A stretch of 48,205 bases of DNA from an uncultured Verrucomicrobia subdivision 3 bacterium. GTDB lineage: Bacteria > Verrucomicrobiota > Verrucomicrobiae > Limisphaerales > UBA11358. A model generated the notes under the pieces. The model did no database searches. It was not told where the DNA came from and saw only the letters and a program-made list of their open reading frames with translations. Positions 22,504 through 31,063 of the stretch are shown here, piece after piece. Position 1 is the first letter of the stretch, and each line of letters starts with the position of its first letter. The stretch covers positions 1 to 48,205 of the forward strand of contig CAINDH010000289.1 of assembly GCA_903847285.1 (NCBI GenBank), given 5' to 3'. Both the position numbers and the translations under genes were made by a program.

Positions 22504-24042
22504 ATGGCCGCGACGTTTGTGCTAATCGCGGGTCTCGGCGCGGTGACGTTCTGGTCATCGCACAAAGATTACGCGCTGCTCTATGGCGGATTATCGGATG
22601 CGGAATCCTCCAAGGTCGTGGCAGCACTCGACGACGCGAAGGTTCCCTACAAAGTCAGCAGCGGCGGCTCCATTTCCATTCCGACGGACAAAGTGTATGC
22701 GATGCGGATGCAGCTTGCGGGCAAAGGTATTCCGCAAAGCGGCGACGGTGTGGGGTTCGAGATTTTCGACAAGCCGAACTTCGGCATCTCGGATTTTGTG
22801 CAACGCGCGAACTACACCCGCGCCTTGCAAGGCGAGCTGGCGCGGACGATTTCTCAGATCAACGAAGTTGAGTCAGCGCGGGTGATGATTGTTCTACCAG
22901 AAAACCGGCTGCTGCTGGACAAAGATAAATTTCCAACAGCATCAGTCTTCGTTCATGTGCGCGGTAATTCGCAGCTCATGCCACAGTCGATCAATTCCAT
23001 CCGCTTCCTTGTGGCAAATTCCGTCGAAGGCTTGAAACCGAATCACGTTTCCGTCGTGGACAACTTGGGCAATGTGCTTTCAGAAAATTCGGAGAATGAT
23101 TCGTTCAGCGGGCTTTCCTCCTCGCAACTCGCCGCGCGCCGCAGCTTGGAACTTTATCTCTCCAAAAAAGCGCAGGATATGTTGGAAAAAGTTTTAGGCC
23201 CAGGCCAAGCCATCGTCCGCGTATCAGCAGAGGTGAACTACGACCAGATGACGACCTCGCAAGAAAAATTTGACCCGGACGGCCAGGTCGTGCGCACGCA
23301 GACGAAGAACGACGATAGCACTGACACTTCCGCCGCGCAAAACACCACGCCCACGGGTATCACGGGTAACACGGTGACGGAGACGAATTCCGCTGCGGGC
23401 GCTGCGCCCGTCAACAGTTCCAAGATGCGTAAGACCGTTTCGACTATCGCTTACGAGATCAACCGCACCAAGACCGACACGATCCAAGCGGCGGGCGGAA
23501 TCAAACGGCTCACGGCGGCGATCACTGTGGCAACGCAGTTTGAAGGCACGGGGACGGAACGCAAAGCAGTCACCCGCACGCCGGAGGAAATGGAAAAACT
23601 TCGACGCATCGTCAGCAGCGCGCTCGGCACGGATTCTACGCGCGGCGACACGGTGGCGCTGGAGGAGATGCCCTTCAACGATACGTTCGCGGCGAACCTC
23701 ACGCAGCAGCTCGACAAGCAGAAGCAGACGGAATTCTGGATGAGCCTCGCAGGCGGCCTTGCATATCCGGCACTCGGCCTCGCGGCGATTTTCATTTTGT
23801 TCCGCGCATTCAAACGCACGTCGGTGCAGGAAATTCCGCTCGGCGTTCCCGTCGGCCAGTTATCACAGCGGAACGGCACGGGCGCGGGCAATGGCCAGGG
23901 GGGGCGTTTCGGCGAATACACCACTGAGCCGCAACCGGGCGTGGTGACCGTGGACGTGTTGAACCGCCTCATCCGCGACAACCCAAACAACATGACCGCC
24001 GCCATCCGTGACTGGATGGGGCGCGGCGTGAAACCGGAATAA
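22504..24042 (+). CDS. fliF: FliF, MS-ring protein (5' end interrupted by a stop codon)
   Basis: Builds the MS ring in the inner membrane. The frame from ATG 22504 gives 512 aa: first membrane helix (AATFVLIAGLGAVTFWSS), ring-building motifs (YALLYGGLSDAESSKVVAALDDAKVPYKV, GISDFVQRANYTRALQGELARTISQINEVESARVMIVLPE), a variable periplasmic loop (about 255-310) and a second membrane helix (LAYPALGLAAIFILF). The FliG-binding tail is present near the end (VVTVDVLNRLIRDNPNNMTAAIRDWMGRG). The true start seems to be ATG 22423: that frame reads MNNNFSKLGK, then TAA (22453-22455), then LLEIWGQLGASQRISV leading into this ORF, as in normal FliF. Translation may restart at 22504 or the gene may be disabled. 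Confidence 0.88.
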   Translation: MAATFVLIAGLGAVTFWSSHKDYALLYGGLSDAESSKVVAALDDAKVPYKVSSGGSISIPTDKVYAMRMQLAGKGIPQSGDGVGFEIFDKPNFGISDFVQRANYTRALQGELARTISQINEVESARVMIVLPENRLLLDKDKFPTASVFVHVRGNSQLMPQSINSIRFLVANSVEGLKPNHVSVVDNLGNVLSENSENDSFSGLSSSQLAARRSLELYLSKKAQDMLEKVLGPGQAIVRVSAEVNYDQMTTSQEKFDPDGQVVRTQTKNDDSTDTSAAQNTTPTGITGNTVTETNSAAGAAPVNSSKMRKTVSTIAYEINRTKTDTIQAAGGIKRLTAAITVATQFEGTGTERKAVTRTPEEMEKLRRIVSSALGTDSTRGDTVALEEMPFNDTFAANLTQQLDKQKQTEFWMSLAGGLAYPALGLAAIFILFRAFKRTSVQEIPLGVPVGQLSQRNGTGAGNGQGGRFGEYTTEPQPGVVTVDVLNRLIRDNPNNMTAAIRDWMGRGVKPE

Positions 24043-24047
24043 TTTTT

Positions 24048-25073
24048 ATGCCCGCCGCTGAAGCCATTGAAACTGAAGAAGCCATCCCGCTCTCCAAGCC
24101 GCAGATGCTTGCGGGCTTGCTCGTGATGCTCGGTCAAGACAGCAGTTCCGCCATTCTTCGACAGTTCCAACCACGTGAAGTGGAAAAAATTTCGCGTGAG
24201 ATGACGCGCTTCAACCTGATCTCCCGCGAACAACAGGCAAATATTCTAAAAGAATTTTCAGAAGTCGCGCTGGCGGCCAGCACTTCTGTCTGTGCCGGAC
24301 TGGACGTGACGCGGAATACTTTGGAAAAAGCGCTCGGCACTTTCAAAGCCAGCGATGTGATGGGCCGCGTCTCCACGACGCGCTCACCCATCGGCGCGAT
24401 GCAGGTGATTGCCGAGATGGACGCGCGGAATACGTTCAACCTTATCCGCGACGAGTCGGTGGCGACGACCGCTTTCATCATCAGCCATCTCACGCCTGAA
24501 AAAGCCGCACAACTTTTGAATCTGATGCTCACGGAGAAACGCGATGCCGTGGTGGAACGTCTCGCTACGCTCGCGCCCACGCCAGTGGAGGTCGCGGAAA
24601 AAGTTGTGGAAGTGCTCAACACTAAGCTCGGCGTGAAACAAACCCGCGCGCTGACACAGACCGGCGGACTCACCACGGTCGCGGATCTGCTCAACGCGAT
24701 GGATAAAACCGTCAGCCGCGAGTTGTTGACAAATCTCGAAGCGCGCAACGCTGATCTCGCGTCGAGCATTCGGAAGAAGATGTTCACGTTTGAAGACTTG
24801 CTGCTGCTACCGGGCAGCGCTATCCAGCGCATCATGCGCGAAATTGATATGCGTGACCTCACGCTCGCGCTCAAGAAGTCCAGTGAAGGTCTAAAGAAGT
24901 TGATGCTCGCCAACATTTCCCGCCGCGCCGCAGAAACCGTGAACGAAGAGTTGAGCATGATGACCAACGTCAAGCCGCGCGACGTGGAGGCGGCGCAATT
25001 CCGCATCATCGACATAGTCCGCAAGCTTGAGGCCGAGGGCGAAATCGAACTCGAAGCCGGGGAGACCGCGTGA
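24048..25073 (+). CDS. fliG: FliG, motor switch protein
   Basis: Rotor component that meets the stator and transmits torque. A 341-aa protein with N-terminal FliF-binding part (LAGLLVMLGQDSSSAILRQFQPREVEKISREMTRF), middle domain (HLTPEKAAQLLNLMLTEKRDAVVERLA) and C-terminal torque domain (FTFEDLLLLPGSAIQRIMREIDMRDLTLALKKSSEGLKKLMLANISRRAAETVNEEL). Length and order are normal. It starts 5 bases after fliF. Confidence 0.95.
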   Translation: MPAAEAIETEEAIPLSKPQMLAGLLVMLGQDSSSAILRQFQPREVEKISREMTRFNLISREQQANILKEFSEVALAASTSVCAGLDVTRNTLEKALGTFKASDVMGRVSTTRSPIGAMQVIAEMDARNTFNLIRDESVATTAFIISHLTPEKAAQLLNLMLTEKRDAVVERLATLAPTPVEVAEKVVEVLNTKLGVKQTRALTQTGGLTTVADLLNAMDKTVSRELLTNLEARNADLASSIRKKMFTFEDLLLLPGSAIQRIMREIDMRDLTLALKKSSEGLKKLMLANISRRAAETVNEELSMMTNVKPRDVEAAQFRIIDIVRKLEAEGEIELEAGETA

Positions 25074-25074
25074 A

Positions 25075-25659
25075 ATGAAATGGGCTGACACCATCTTGTT
25101 CGACCGACCGCTGCGTGATGTGGCATTGCTCGCCAATTCACCGGCGCAAGAGTGGCAGACCTTTGTCCGCGACCGTGAAGCGGCGGCGTTTGAATCCGGC
25201 CGCCGCGCCGGTGAAACGGCATTGAACGAACAACTCATCCTGCAGCGAAATGAGACAGTGGAATTGCAACGCGGCATTTTTGGCTCGCTGCAAGCGGCGT
25301 TACCGCACGTCATCCGCGAGGCCGAGACGACCGTGATCGAGCTCGCGTTTGAGACGGCCAAAAAACTAGTCGCCGGTTTGACCGTGGATGCCGCGATGGT
25401 CGAAGGCACGGTGCGCGAGGCGTTGCGCCAGTGCGAAAACACTTCGGAAATCGTGGTGCAACTGCATCCCGACGATCTCGCACTAATGCACGCGCATCAA
25501 GCCACCGTGCTAAACGGCTTGCCAGAAACCGGCGCGCTGAAATTTTCCGGCTCCGCCGAAATCACGCGCGGCGGCTGCGTGATCCAGACCAAGTTCGGCT
25601 TGGTGGACGCGCGTCGTGAAACAAAAATTGAACAACTGCGGCAGTCGCTTTCCACATGA
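25075..25659 (+). CDS. fliH: FliH, export ATPase regulator
   Basis: Binds and controls FliI at the flagellar export gate. The ATG at 25075 (MKWADTILFDRP), one base after the fliG stop, is the start. It is 194 aa. The V-ATPase-stalk-like helix (AALPHVIREAETTVIELAFETAKKLV) and the C-terminal domain (TSEIVVQLHPDDLAL, LKFSGSAEITRGGCVIQTKFGLVDARRETKIEQL) match the family. The stop overlaps the fliI start by ATGA. Confidence 0.88.
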   Translation: MKWADTILFDRPLRDVALLANSPAQEWQTFVRDREAAAFESGRRAGETALNEQLILQRNETVELQRGIFGSLQAALPHVIREAETTVIELAFETAKKLVAGLTVDAAMVEGTVREALRQCENTSEIVVQLHPDDLALMHAHQATVLNGLPETGALKFSGSAEITRGGCVIQTKFGLVDARRETKIEQLRQSLST

Positions 25660-27023
25660 CGCCCACCATCTCCACACCCAACCGTTTGCAACACGCCTTG
25701 CGCCGCGTGCGCGCGACGCGCGTGACGGAAACGTGCGGTCGCGTGGTGCAACTCATCGGCCTCGTCGTGGAATCGGAAGGCCCGCTCGCCGCGCTCGGCG
25801 AGGTTTGCCGGATTCAATCCGCGCGCGGCGAAGGCGAAACGCTCGCGGAAGTGGTCGGCTTTCGGAATCATCATTTGCTCCTGATGCCGCTGGGTGAATT
25901 GCACGGCATCCATCCCGGCAGTGAGGTCATCGCCACCGGCGCACCGATGCGCGTCGCGGTGGGCAGCGCGCTGAAAGGCCGCGTGATTGATGGTCTTGGT
26001 AATCCAATTGATGATCTCGGTTCGCTCGCGTGCGAGAGCCATGTCGGTTTGAATTTGCGTCCGCCGCATCCACTGAAACGCCAGCGCATCAATCAAGTTT
26101 TTCAGACCGGCATCAAGGCGCTCGATACATTTGTGCCGCTCGGTCGCGGCCAGCGGCTTGGCATTTTCGCCGGCAGCGGCGTGGGTAAATCTACTCTGCT
26201 CGGCATGATGGCGTCGCAGGCGGAAGCCGATGTGAACGTCATCGCGCTCATCGGCGAACGCGGTCGTGAAGTGCGGGAATTTTTGGAACGCGACCTCGAC
26301 GAACGCGGCCGAAAAAAATCCGTGGTCATCGTCGCCACTTCAAACGAACCCGCGCTCAACCGTGTGAAGGGTGCGTTTCTAGCAATGGCTATCGCCGAAC
26401 ATTTTCGTGATGCCGGACAGAACGTCATGCTGATGATGGATTCCGTGACGCGCTTTGCGATGGCGCAACGCGAGATTGGCCTCGCCGTCGGTGAACCGCC
26501 AACCACGCGCGGCTACACGCCGTCAGTTTTTTCGCTCCTGCCGCAATTGCTCGAACGCGCGGGCGCGGGCGAGAGCGGTTCTATCACCGGGCTTTTCACC
26601 GTGCTGGTGGAGGCGGATGACATGAATGATCCCATCGCGGATTCCGTCCGCTCGATTCTTGACGGCCACGTCGTGCTGACGCGCGAGCTGGCCACGCAGA
26701 ATCATTATCCCGCGATTGACGTGCTGGAAAGTGTCAGTCGTTTGAACCGTGATTTATTGCCACCGGAAAAAGTTAAACTCACCGCAACCGCGCGCGAACA
26801 TCTCGCCACGCATCGCAAGAACGCAGATCTAATTAACATCGGCGCGTATGCTGCCGGAAGCAGCCCGGCGATTGACCAGGCCATTACGTTGCACGCGCCG
26901 CTGAATAAATTTCTTAAGCAAGATGTCACCGAGGGTTTTCCTGCCGCGCAAAGCTGGGAACTGCTCGGCCAGACAATGACAACAACACCGCCGCCCAACC
27001 AGCAATCCCTTAAGCGAGCATGA
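25656..27023 (+). CDS. fliI: FliI, flagellar export ATPase
   Basis: ATPase that powers flagellar type III export. A 455-aa protein with Walker A AGSGVGKST (172-180), Walker B VMLMMDSVTRFA, and the family motif RGYTPSVFSLLPQLLERAG. The C-terminal helical domain is complete. Overlaps fliH and fliJ by 4 bases each. Confidence 0.95.
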   Translation: MTPTISTPNRLQHALRRVRATRVTETCGRVVQLIGLVVESEGPLAALGEVCRIQSARGEGETLAEVVGFRNHHLLLMPLGELHGIHPGSEVIATGAPMRVAVGSALKGRVIDGLGNPIDDLGSLACESHVGLNLRPPHPLKRQRINQVFQTGIKALDTFVPLGRGQRLGIFAGSGVGKSTLLGMMASQAEADVNVIALIGERGREVREFLERDLDERGRKKSVVIVATSNEPALNRVKGAFLAMAIAEHFRDAGQNVMLMMDSVTRFAMAQREIGLAVGEPPTTRGYTPSVFSLLPQLLERAGAGESGSITGLFTVLVEADDMNDPIADSVRSILDGHVVLTRELATQNHYPAIDVLESVSRLNRDLLPPEKVKLTATAREHLATHRKNADLINIGAYAAGSSPAIDQAITLHAPLNKFLKQDVTEGFPAAQSWELLGQTMTTTPPPNQQSLKRA

Positions 27024-27484
27024 AAACTTTTAGTTTCCCCCTTGAATCCATCCGCGTGCTGCGCCAGCAACGCGAGCGCTCGGCACAGTCACGCTACGCC
27101 CGCGCGCTCACCGTGTGCGAAAGCGCAGAACGTTTCTTGCACACAGCCAACGAGGAACTAACCGCCGGCTACGCGATGCTTTCAGAAGAATTGAACCACG
27201 CCTCGACCATCGTGCGGCTGACGCAAATCCGCACTTGGTGCGCGGTGTTAGAAATCCGTTTCCACGAAGCTGAAGCCTCACTAAACGAGGCGAAGCGGGC
27301 GGCGGCTGAAGCGTTTAATTTTCTTTGTGCGGCTACGCGCGACCGCGAGACGCTGGATCGTTTTCACGAAAAATCCCGGCGCGCCTGGCAACGCATCTGC
27401 CAGCAGTCAGAACAAAAAATCCTGGACGAACTTGCCGTGCAGCGGTCGTCGTCGCCTGCGCTGGAAGCCAACCGATTGAATTGA
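27020..27484 (+). CDS. fliJ: FliJ-like export chaperone
   Basis: Coiled-coil protein that fits into the FliI ring. It has 154 aa, a start like FliJ (FSFPLESIRVLRQQRERSAQSRYARAL) and charged helices throughout (RFHEAEASLNEAKRAAAEAF, RFHEKSRRAWQRICQQSEQKILDELAVQ). Its place after fliI supports the call. No membrane segment. Confidence 0.75.
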   Translation: MKTFSFPLESIRVLRQQRERSAQSRYARALTVCESAERFLHTANEELTAGYAMLSEELNHASTIVRLTQIRTWCAVLEIRFHEAEASLNEAKRAAAEAFNFLCAATRDRETLDRFHEKSRRAWQRICQQSEQKILDELAVQRSSSPALEANRLN

Positions 27485-27485
27485 T

Positions 27486-28100
27486 ATGAACCCTGCCCTC
27501 ATCAACGCGCTTGCCGTGGTCATCGCCGGCAGCCTCGCTTTTTTGATCACCATGTTCGCCGTGCTGAAGACGGTAAATTTTGACGGCTTAAAGCCGCCCA
27601 ATCCGCCACCGCTCGCAGCGGACGACAATCCGTCCTGGCGTTTCCGCAACCCGGAGTTCGAGCAATGGGTGACGCAGATGCGCGACGAACGCGCGGCATT
27701 GGCTGCCCGCGAGGAGCAGCTCAAGGAATGGGAGACGCGCTTGAAGGCGGAGAACCGCGAGATCTCCACCGTCACACAAGCCGTCACAAAGCAGCAGAAT
27801 GATTTCGACAAACGCGTGCTGCAGTTCAAGGAGCAAGAAGTCGCCAACGTGAAGAAACAAGTAAAAGTCGTTTCCGGGATGTCGCCCGAAGGTGCGGCGG
27901 TAATGCTGAATGAAATTTCTGACGAGGAGGTAACCAAACTGTTGTTCGCCATGAAGGCGGATGTTTCCGGGCCGATTCTTGACGCGATGAGCAAGCTCGG
28001 GGCGGCGCAAGCCAAGCGTGCGGCAACCATCACCCAACGGCTCAAAGACGTGATGCAGGTCGCATCCAACTCAACTTCTTCTGCCAATGCAACTCCCTGA
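27486..28100 (+). CDS. MotE/MgtE-N-like protein with one membrane span
   Basis: A 204-aa protein: N-terminal membrane helix (INALAVVIAGSLAFLITMFAVL), proline-rich linker, long coiled coil (about 65-125; MRDERAALAAREEQLKEWETRLKAENREI) and a small helical end domain (GMSPEGAAVMLNEISDEEVTKLLFAMKADVSGPILDAMSKLGAAQAKRAATITQRL) like the MgtE N-terminal/FliG-middle fold. MotE proteins with this build occur between fliJ and fliK in other bacteria and help in motor assembly. Its end overlaps fliK by 14 bases. Confidence 0.7.
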   Translation: MNPALINALAVVIAGSLAFLITMFAVLKTVNFDGLKPPNPPPLAADDNPSWRFRNPEFEQWVTQMRDERAALAAREEQLKEWETRLKAENREISTVTQAVTKQQNDFDKRVLQFKEQEVANVKKQVKVVSGMSPEGAAVMLNEISDEEVTKLLFAMKADVSGPILDAMSKLGAAQAKRAATITQRLKDVMQVASNSTSSANATP

Positions 28101-28737
28101 ATCACTCCCCACTCCCGCGGCGACAGAACCGTTTAAAGACAAAGCGGCCGTGAAGTCGCCACTCGATCACGGCGGATTTGAAAATTTCATGGATACGGCG
28201 CAGTCACCACAGAAAAGCGATAGTGGAGAAAAGCCGCCAGCAAAAGCCAAACCGGTAGCAAGGAAAAATCACGGCGGGGAAATTACCGCAACCACAACTT
28301 CCAAACCAACGCTGGGTAACACGGCGGACAAACTCGGGCAAGAAACCGCTGGTCAACTAAAGCCAGATGCGGTCAAAGCGTTAGGAGTCAAATCAGCAGA
28401 AGTGCCGACGGAAAAAGTTAGTTCGGATGGCTCGTTGCCAACGGCTGAATTGTCGAAGATGACTCCACCCGTATTGGTCACGCTGCCGCTGATGGTGACT
28501 CTTACCGCCAATACACTCGGACTAGAAAATGTTTCACCGGTCGAATCGGAAAAGCCTGCCGCGTTGGCGATTGGAAAAGTTTCGGGGGCAAATGTTTTGC
28601 CAACCAGCGCAGAACTGATGAGACCGAACGATACGCGCCAGTCCGGTGTGCAGTTGCTGCCGTCGCAACTGCCCACGACAGCAGCCGACGTTGCGAACAC
28701 AACAGCAGTTCCAACGGTGCGCGAACAACTTTGTTAG
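28087..28737 (+). CDS. fliK: FliK N-terminal part, cut by an in-frame TAG
   Basis: FliK sets hook length and switches export from hook to filament. This 216-aa stretch is the usual disordered, Lys/Thr/Pro-rich N-terminus. It ends REQLC then TAG (28735-28737). The frame stays open after the stop and joins the C-terminal part at 28825 without a shift. The simplest reading is one gene of about 553 codons with a nonsense codon. If translated as is, the product lacks the export-switch domain. Confidence 0.65.
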   Translation: MQLPESLPTPAATEPFKDKAAVKSPLDHGGFENFMDTAQSPQKSDSGEKPPAKAKPVARKNHGGEITATTTSKPTLGNTADKLGQETAGQLKPDAVKALGVKSAEVPTEKVSSDGSLPTAELSKMTPPVLVTLPLMVTLTANTLGLENVSPVESEKPAALAIGKVSGANVLPTSAELMRPNDTRQSGVQLLPSQLPTTAADVANTTAVPTVREQLC

Positions 28738-28824
28738 CCTATACCAGCAACATCGGAAATCACGAACGAGGCTGGCCATATTCCGCTGCCGGCAACTGGA
28801 AATTTTAGATTTCAGAATTCAAAT

Positions 28825-29748
28825 TTGAAATCGGCGGTGGGCGGCACGGGCGTTTTGCCTTTGGGTGCGCTGGCCATACCGACACAACCTGCCGCGCCGG
28901 AGAGCGGTGTTCCGTTGATGACAGATTTCTCAGCAGGCACGGAGGAGAATTTCAAAGTAGCAATTTCAAATTTGAAACCGGATGCGGAGAAATCAGAAGT
29001 CGAGGCCGGCGGGGCGCTGACCGAAAGATTTACTTTTGTAAATACTGGCACAGGAGTTGCAACTGATGCTCCCGTGATGAAAAAAACGCGAAATGAGAAC
29101 GAAGTTGCCGAGTTGGACGTGCAAGTTTTGCCGGTCGGCAAGACAGGCGCGGATCACGGCACAGTTTCGCAACCGCACACAGCGATGTCACTGCTACGCA
29201 CGGTGGAAACGGCGAATCAGGATTTTAACTCTCAACTTCCAACAGTTAGCGCCGCGAATCCAGTTACGACGGAAGCGGCGAGCGTTATCGCAGTGACACC
29301 ATTAGGCGACGCGCATCTGCGGACGATGGAGCGCACGGCTGAGATGATGTCCATGCACTCGGTGCGGCTAGCTAAGTCGGACGCGGAATCCATGTCCGTC
29401 GTAATCCGTCCGGGCGCAGGCACAGAACTTTCGCTGGAGTTGCGCCAGCGTGATGGCGCAGTAGAGGCGCACGCGGTTTTGTCGCGCGGTGATTTTCAAA
29501 CGCTAAACCAATACTGGCCGGAGTTACAGGCGAAGCTGGAGCAACGCGGCATCAAACTCGCCCCGCTCGGTGGGGAATCGAATTTCACTTCGGCGGGCAA
29601 CGGAAACTTTTCGCGGCAGCAACAATCTACGCGCGAAGAATCGGCGCAACAGGCATCGGCATTCGCGGAGTTCGCGGTGGCAATAAACCGGGGCGGCGCA
29701 ACGGCGCGGCTGGCAACCATTACCGGTAGCAATGAATGGTGGGCGTGA
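28825..29748 (+). CDS. fliK: FliK C-terminal part (hook-length control domain)
   Basis: Same frame as the ORF ending at 28737. The frame reopens immediately after that TAG; the first start-type codon is TTG 28825, then ATG 28918. Residues about 170-280 hold the Flg_hook domain (ESMSVVIRPGAGTELSLELRQRDGAVEAHAVLSRGDFQTLNQYWPELQAKLEQRGIKLAPL as separate strands and helices). Two short stretches encoded near 28808-28832 and 28964-28977 (NSNLKS, ISNLKP) come from palindromic DNA. It could be translated on its own from 28918, but no good ribosome site is seen. Confidence 0.7.
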   Translation: MKSAVGGTGVLPLGALAIPTQPAAPESGVPLMTDFSAGTEENFKVAISNLKPDAEKSEVEAGGALTERFTFVNTGTGVATDAPVMKKTRNENEVAELDVQVLPVGKTGADHGTVSQPHTAMSLLRTVETANQDFNSQLPTVSAANPVTTEAASVIAVTPLGDAHLRTMERTAEMMSMHSVRLAKSDAESMSVVIRPGAGTELSLELRQRDGAVEAHAVLSRGDFQTLNQYWPELQAKLEQRGIKLAPLGGESNFTSAGNGNFSRQQQSTREESAQQASAFAEFAVAINRGGATARLATITGSNEWWA

Positions 29749-29766
29749 TTTTTAAAAAATAAATTT

Positions 29767-30210
29767 ATGAGCACTTCAATTTCAGCAGTCGCCAGCAATC
29801 CCGGTTCGATTCACAACACGGATTCCCTGCCCGGCTCAGCCAAGGCGCTCGGCCAAAATGATTTTCTGAAGCTATTGGTGACGCAGATTCAGTTTCAGGA
29901 CCCGATGAACCCAAAGTCGAACACGGACATGGCGGCGCAGATGGCGCAGTTCACGTCGTTGCAACAGGCGAGCCAGTCTTCCTCATCGCTGGCGATGTTA
30001 CAGGCAAGTAGTTTGATCGGCAATCAGGTGACGCTGCAAGTAGACAGCAAACATATTGCATCTGGCGTCGTCGACGGCCTCCAGATGAAGAACGGCACGC
30101 CGCAGATTTTGGTAGACGGCCACCCCTTCAACTTAAATCAGATTGTGTCAGTGAATCCAAACATAACCGTGCCGCCCATGCAATCAGAGGACAAGATTTC
30201 GACAAATTAA
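29767..30210 (+). CDS. flgD: FlgD, hook cap protein
   Basis: Scaffold for hook assembly. A 147-aa protein with the N-terminal FlgD signature (KALGQNDFLKLLVTQIQFQDPMNPKSNTDMAAQMAQFTSLQQ) and a short C-terminal beta part (SSLIGNQVTLQVDSKHIASGVVDGLQMKNGTPQILVDG). Shorter than enterobacterial FlgD (about 230 aa) because the Ig-like C-terminal domain is reduced, as in many other phyla. Confidence 0.9.
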   Translation: MSTSISAVASNPGSIHNTDSLPGSAKALGQNDFLKLLVTQIQFQDPMNPKSNTDMAAQMAQFTSLQQASQSSSSLAMLQASSLIGNQVTLQVDSKHIASGVVDGLQMKNGTPQILVDGHPFNLNQIVSVNPNITVPPMQSEDKISTN

Positions 30211-30243
30211 TTTCAATTCAACCATCAACCCCAGGAATAAATC

Positions 30244-31059
30244 ATGTTACTTTCTCTCGACTCCGGCATCAGCGCCCTCGGCCAATTCCAGCAAAAGCTC
30301 AACGTCATCGCCAACAACATTGCGAACGTGGAGACGGTGGGGTTCAAAAGCGCGAGCATCAATTTTGCGGACACGTTGAGCCAGACGTTGAGCGGCCCTG
30401 GCCCTGGTGGCACGATGCAGATCGGCACGGGCATCCACACGGCGTCCATCACAAACCAGTTCACGCAGGGCGCTTATGCCAGCACAGGTTCGCCGAACGA
30501 TCTCGCGATCAACGGGCAGGGATTTTTTCTAGTGCAAAATTCCACCACGGGAAGCTCATATGTCACGCGCGACGGCCAGTTCAAGGTGGATGCGGATCAC
30601 TTCCTGATTAACAACAGCGGTCTGCGCGTGCAGGGCTATACGGATTCCACACTTACTACTGTCGGCGACATCAAGATTGATAACAACATTCCCGGCAGCA
30701 CTTCCGCCATTGCTAGCTATACCTTTGGTAACGACGGTAAAATCAACGTCAAGCTCGTAGACGGCACGGAACTCGTGCGCGGACAAATTCTCTTGCAAAA
30801 CTTTTCCAGCCCGCAGCAACTGCTCAAGGTAGGCAATAATTTGTATTCCGGTCTTTCGTTGGCCGGCCCTTTGGCCGCGCCGACTGCGCCCAACAGCAAC
30901 GGCGTGGGCGATCTCGCCTCCGGTTTGGAAATGTCCAACGTCGACCTCGCGAACGAACTCGCCTCGCTAATCACCACGCAGCGCGCGTATGAGGCGAACA
31001 CCAAAGTGATTACCACGAGCGATGAAATCCTCCAATCGCTCGTCAACTTGAAGCGCTAA
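30244..31059 (+). CDS. flgE: Hook protein FlgE, short form
   Basis: Main hook subunit by position (after fliK-flgD). Conserved ends are present: SGISALGQFQQKLNVIANNIANVETVGFKSASINFADTLSQT and SNVDLANELASLITTQRAYEANTKVITTSDEILQSLVNLKR. The middle part has NDLAINGQGFFLVQ and a short D1-like domain. At 271 aa it is closer in size to rod protein FlgG (about 260) than to enterobacterial FlgE (about 400), so a FlgG- or FlgF-like role cannot be excluded. No other hook/rod gene is near. Confidence 0.8.
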   Translation: MLLSLDSGISALGQFQQKLNVIANNIANVETVGFKSASINFADTLSQTLSGPGPGGTMQIGTGIHTASITNQFTQGAYASTGSPNDLAINGQGFFLVQNSTTGSSYVTRDGQFKVDADHFLINNSGLRVQGYTDSTLTTVGDIKIDNNIPGSTSAIASYTFGNDGKINVKLVDGTELVRGQILLQNFSSPQQLLKVGNNLYSGLSLAGPLAAPTAPNSNGVGDLASGLEMSNVDLANELASLITTQRAYEANTKVITTSDEILQSLVNLKR

Positions 31060-31063
31060 TTTT

